Assembly (NCBI GenBank): GCA_037957365.1
Contig: JARHVA010004231.1
Location: 726,001 to 790,000, forward strand
Length of the DNA: 64,000 bases
Direction: 5' to 3'
From: Torreya grandis
Lineage: Eukaryota > Streptophyta > Pinopsida > Cupressales > Taxaceae
Position 1 is the first letter of the stretch. Every line of letters starts with the position of its first letter. The position numbers and the translations under genes are program-made. Shown piece by piece: positions 63,356 through 64,000 of this stretch. A model generated the notes under the pieces. The model saw only the letters and a program-made list of their open reading frames with translations, did no database searches and was not told the DNA's origin.

Positions 63356-63441
63356 AAATTCTCCAAAATAATTCATCAATGTCCTTCTTCTGAAGGTGTC
63401 CTTTGGGACTTCTATAAGTGACCTATTCAAAAAATTTATTT

Positions 63442-63826
63442 GGATCACATGCCCTTCAGAGCTTTAGTAATGTACCTTTCAAAAATTATGTTTGGGTCAC
63501 ATGCCCTTCAAAAAAAATTAAAATTACCATTCAATATTTTTGTTTGGGTCACATCCCCTTTGGAACTTTGGAAAATTACCCTTCAATATTTTTTTTTGGG
63601 TCACATTCCCCTTAGAAATTTGGTAAAATACCCTTTGAAAACTTTAAATAGTTCACTTACCCTTCAACATTTTGAAAATATCCCTTCAAAACTTTTGTAA
63701 AGAACCCTTCAGAAACTTTGAATGGTTCACTTAACCTTTAGCATATTTGAAAATATCCCTTCAAAAAATTTGAATATTTCACTTACCCTTCAACATTTTG
63801 AAAATATCCATTCAAAACTTTTGTTT
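63442..63826. repeat. 52-bp minisatellite, seven units
   Basis: Units start GG(G/A)TCACAT or GTTCACTTA at 63442, 63494, 63546, 63598, 63651, 63725 and 63778. Period is 52-53 bp, except the fifth unit with 22 extra bases. Core CCCTTnnnAACTTT then ACCCTTCAAnATTTTTG. The two plus-strand frames here are translations of the repeat. Confidence 0.85.
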
Positions 63827-64000
63827 GAGTCAATTTTTCTGACAAAGACTTAACCATTTTTATAAAAGAATTCCAAGTTGTACTCATTTCCCTCAAAAAC
63901 TTTATTGTGGACATTTTGTTTGACAAAGTCTAAACCATTTTCATAAAATAATTCATCAAATCACTTTCTTTGAAAGAATTCCCCAGATAAATGCAAAGGT

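Noticed and set aside
63019..63700. Several plus-strand frames near the right end
   Set aside because: Mostly translations of minisatellite units; no domain.

Overview
The window looks like intergenic DNA from a large, repeat-rich plant nuclear genome. It is very AT-rich and CpG-poor, and almost every stretch I can interpret is a transposable element or its debris: Ty1/copia and Ty3/gypsy LTR elements, L1-type LINEs, a tRNA-derived SINE and non-autonomous LINE-like elements, inserted into one another. A seed plant, perhaps a gymnosperm, fits, but I cannot name the species. I found no intact cellular gene, no functional RNA gene and no CRISPR. Every coding remnant except one short young copia frame carries stops or frameshifts. 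Many stops look like CAA/CAG/CGA or TGG codons changed by C-to-T, as expected from methyl-cytosine decay.

Layout. (1) 1-11972: a minus-strand Ty3/gypsy tandem array with three LTRs (3307-4612, 9125-10439, 10643-11972) sharing one family. The first internal region runs off the left edge, the second is 4.5 kb and the third is cut to 203 bp. It sits in the protease codons of an older minus-strand copia element (remnant 11973-12995). (2) 13000-17284: mostly unrecognised AT-rich DNA with a small 45-bp tandem repeat. (3) 17285-19520: 5'-truncated minus-strand LINE. (4) 19510-29156: first copy of a roughly 2.4-kb repeat (repeat D) split by three insertions, each with its own target-site duplication: a LINE-like element encoding a coiled-coil protein (21199-22519), a young internally deleted copia element (22819-27186), and a second, longer member of the coiled-coil family (27406-29100). 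The uninterrupted copy at 59627-62004 shows the empty sites. (5) 29157-31146: microsatellites. (6) 31147-48380: a plus-strand copia element with TSD ATTTT. Its 5' LTR is split by a 6.7-kb minus-strand LINE (31356-38070), its leader holds a tRNA-derived SINE (39342-39563), and its protease region holds a 3.1-kb insertion (41414-44505) ending in a tandem array of LINE-type 3' hairpins. (7) 48386-50855: gypsy LTR remnant and unrecognised DNA. (8) 50861-58454: a minus-strand gypsy element with both LTRs, PBS, PPT and TSD GTGTG. (9) 58460-64000: unrecognised DNA, repeat D copy 2, a dispersed-repeat segment and two adjacent minisatellites (42-bp and 52-bp).

The most promising items are the two-member coiled-coil, RT-less retroelement family; the tandem array of LINE 3' hairpins; a cluster of palindromic GACGTC (bZIP-like) sites in the young copia LTRs, each site intact or one to two transitions away; gypsy elements whose protease precedes the zinc knuckle; and the three-LTR array. 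All coordinates were read by eye and may be off by a few bases; protein assignments come from motif recognition, not searches.
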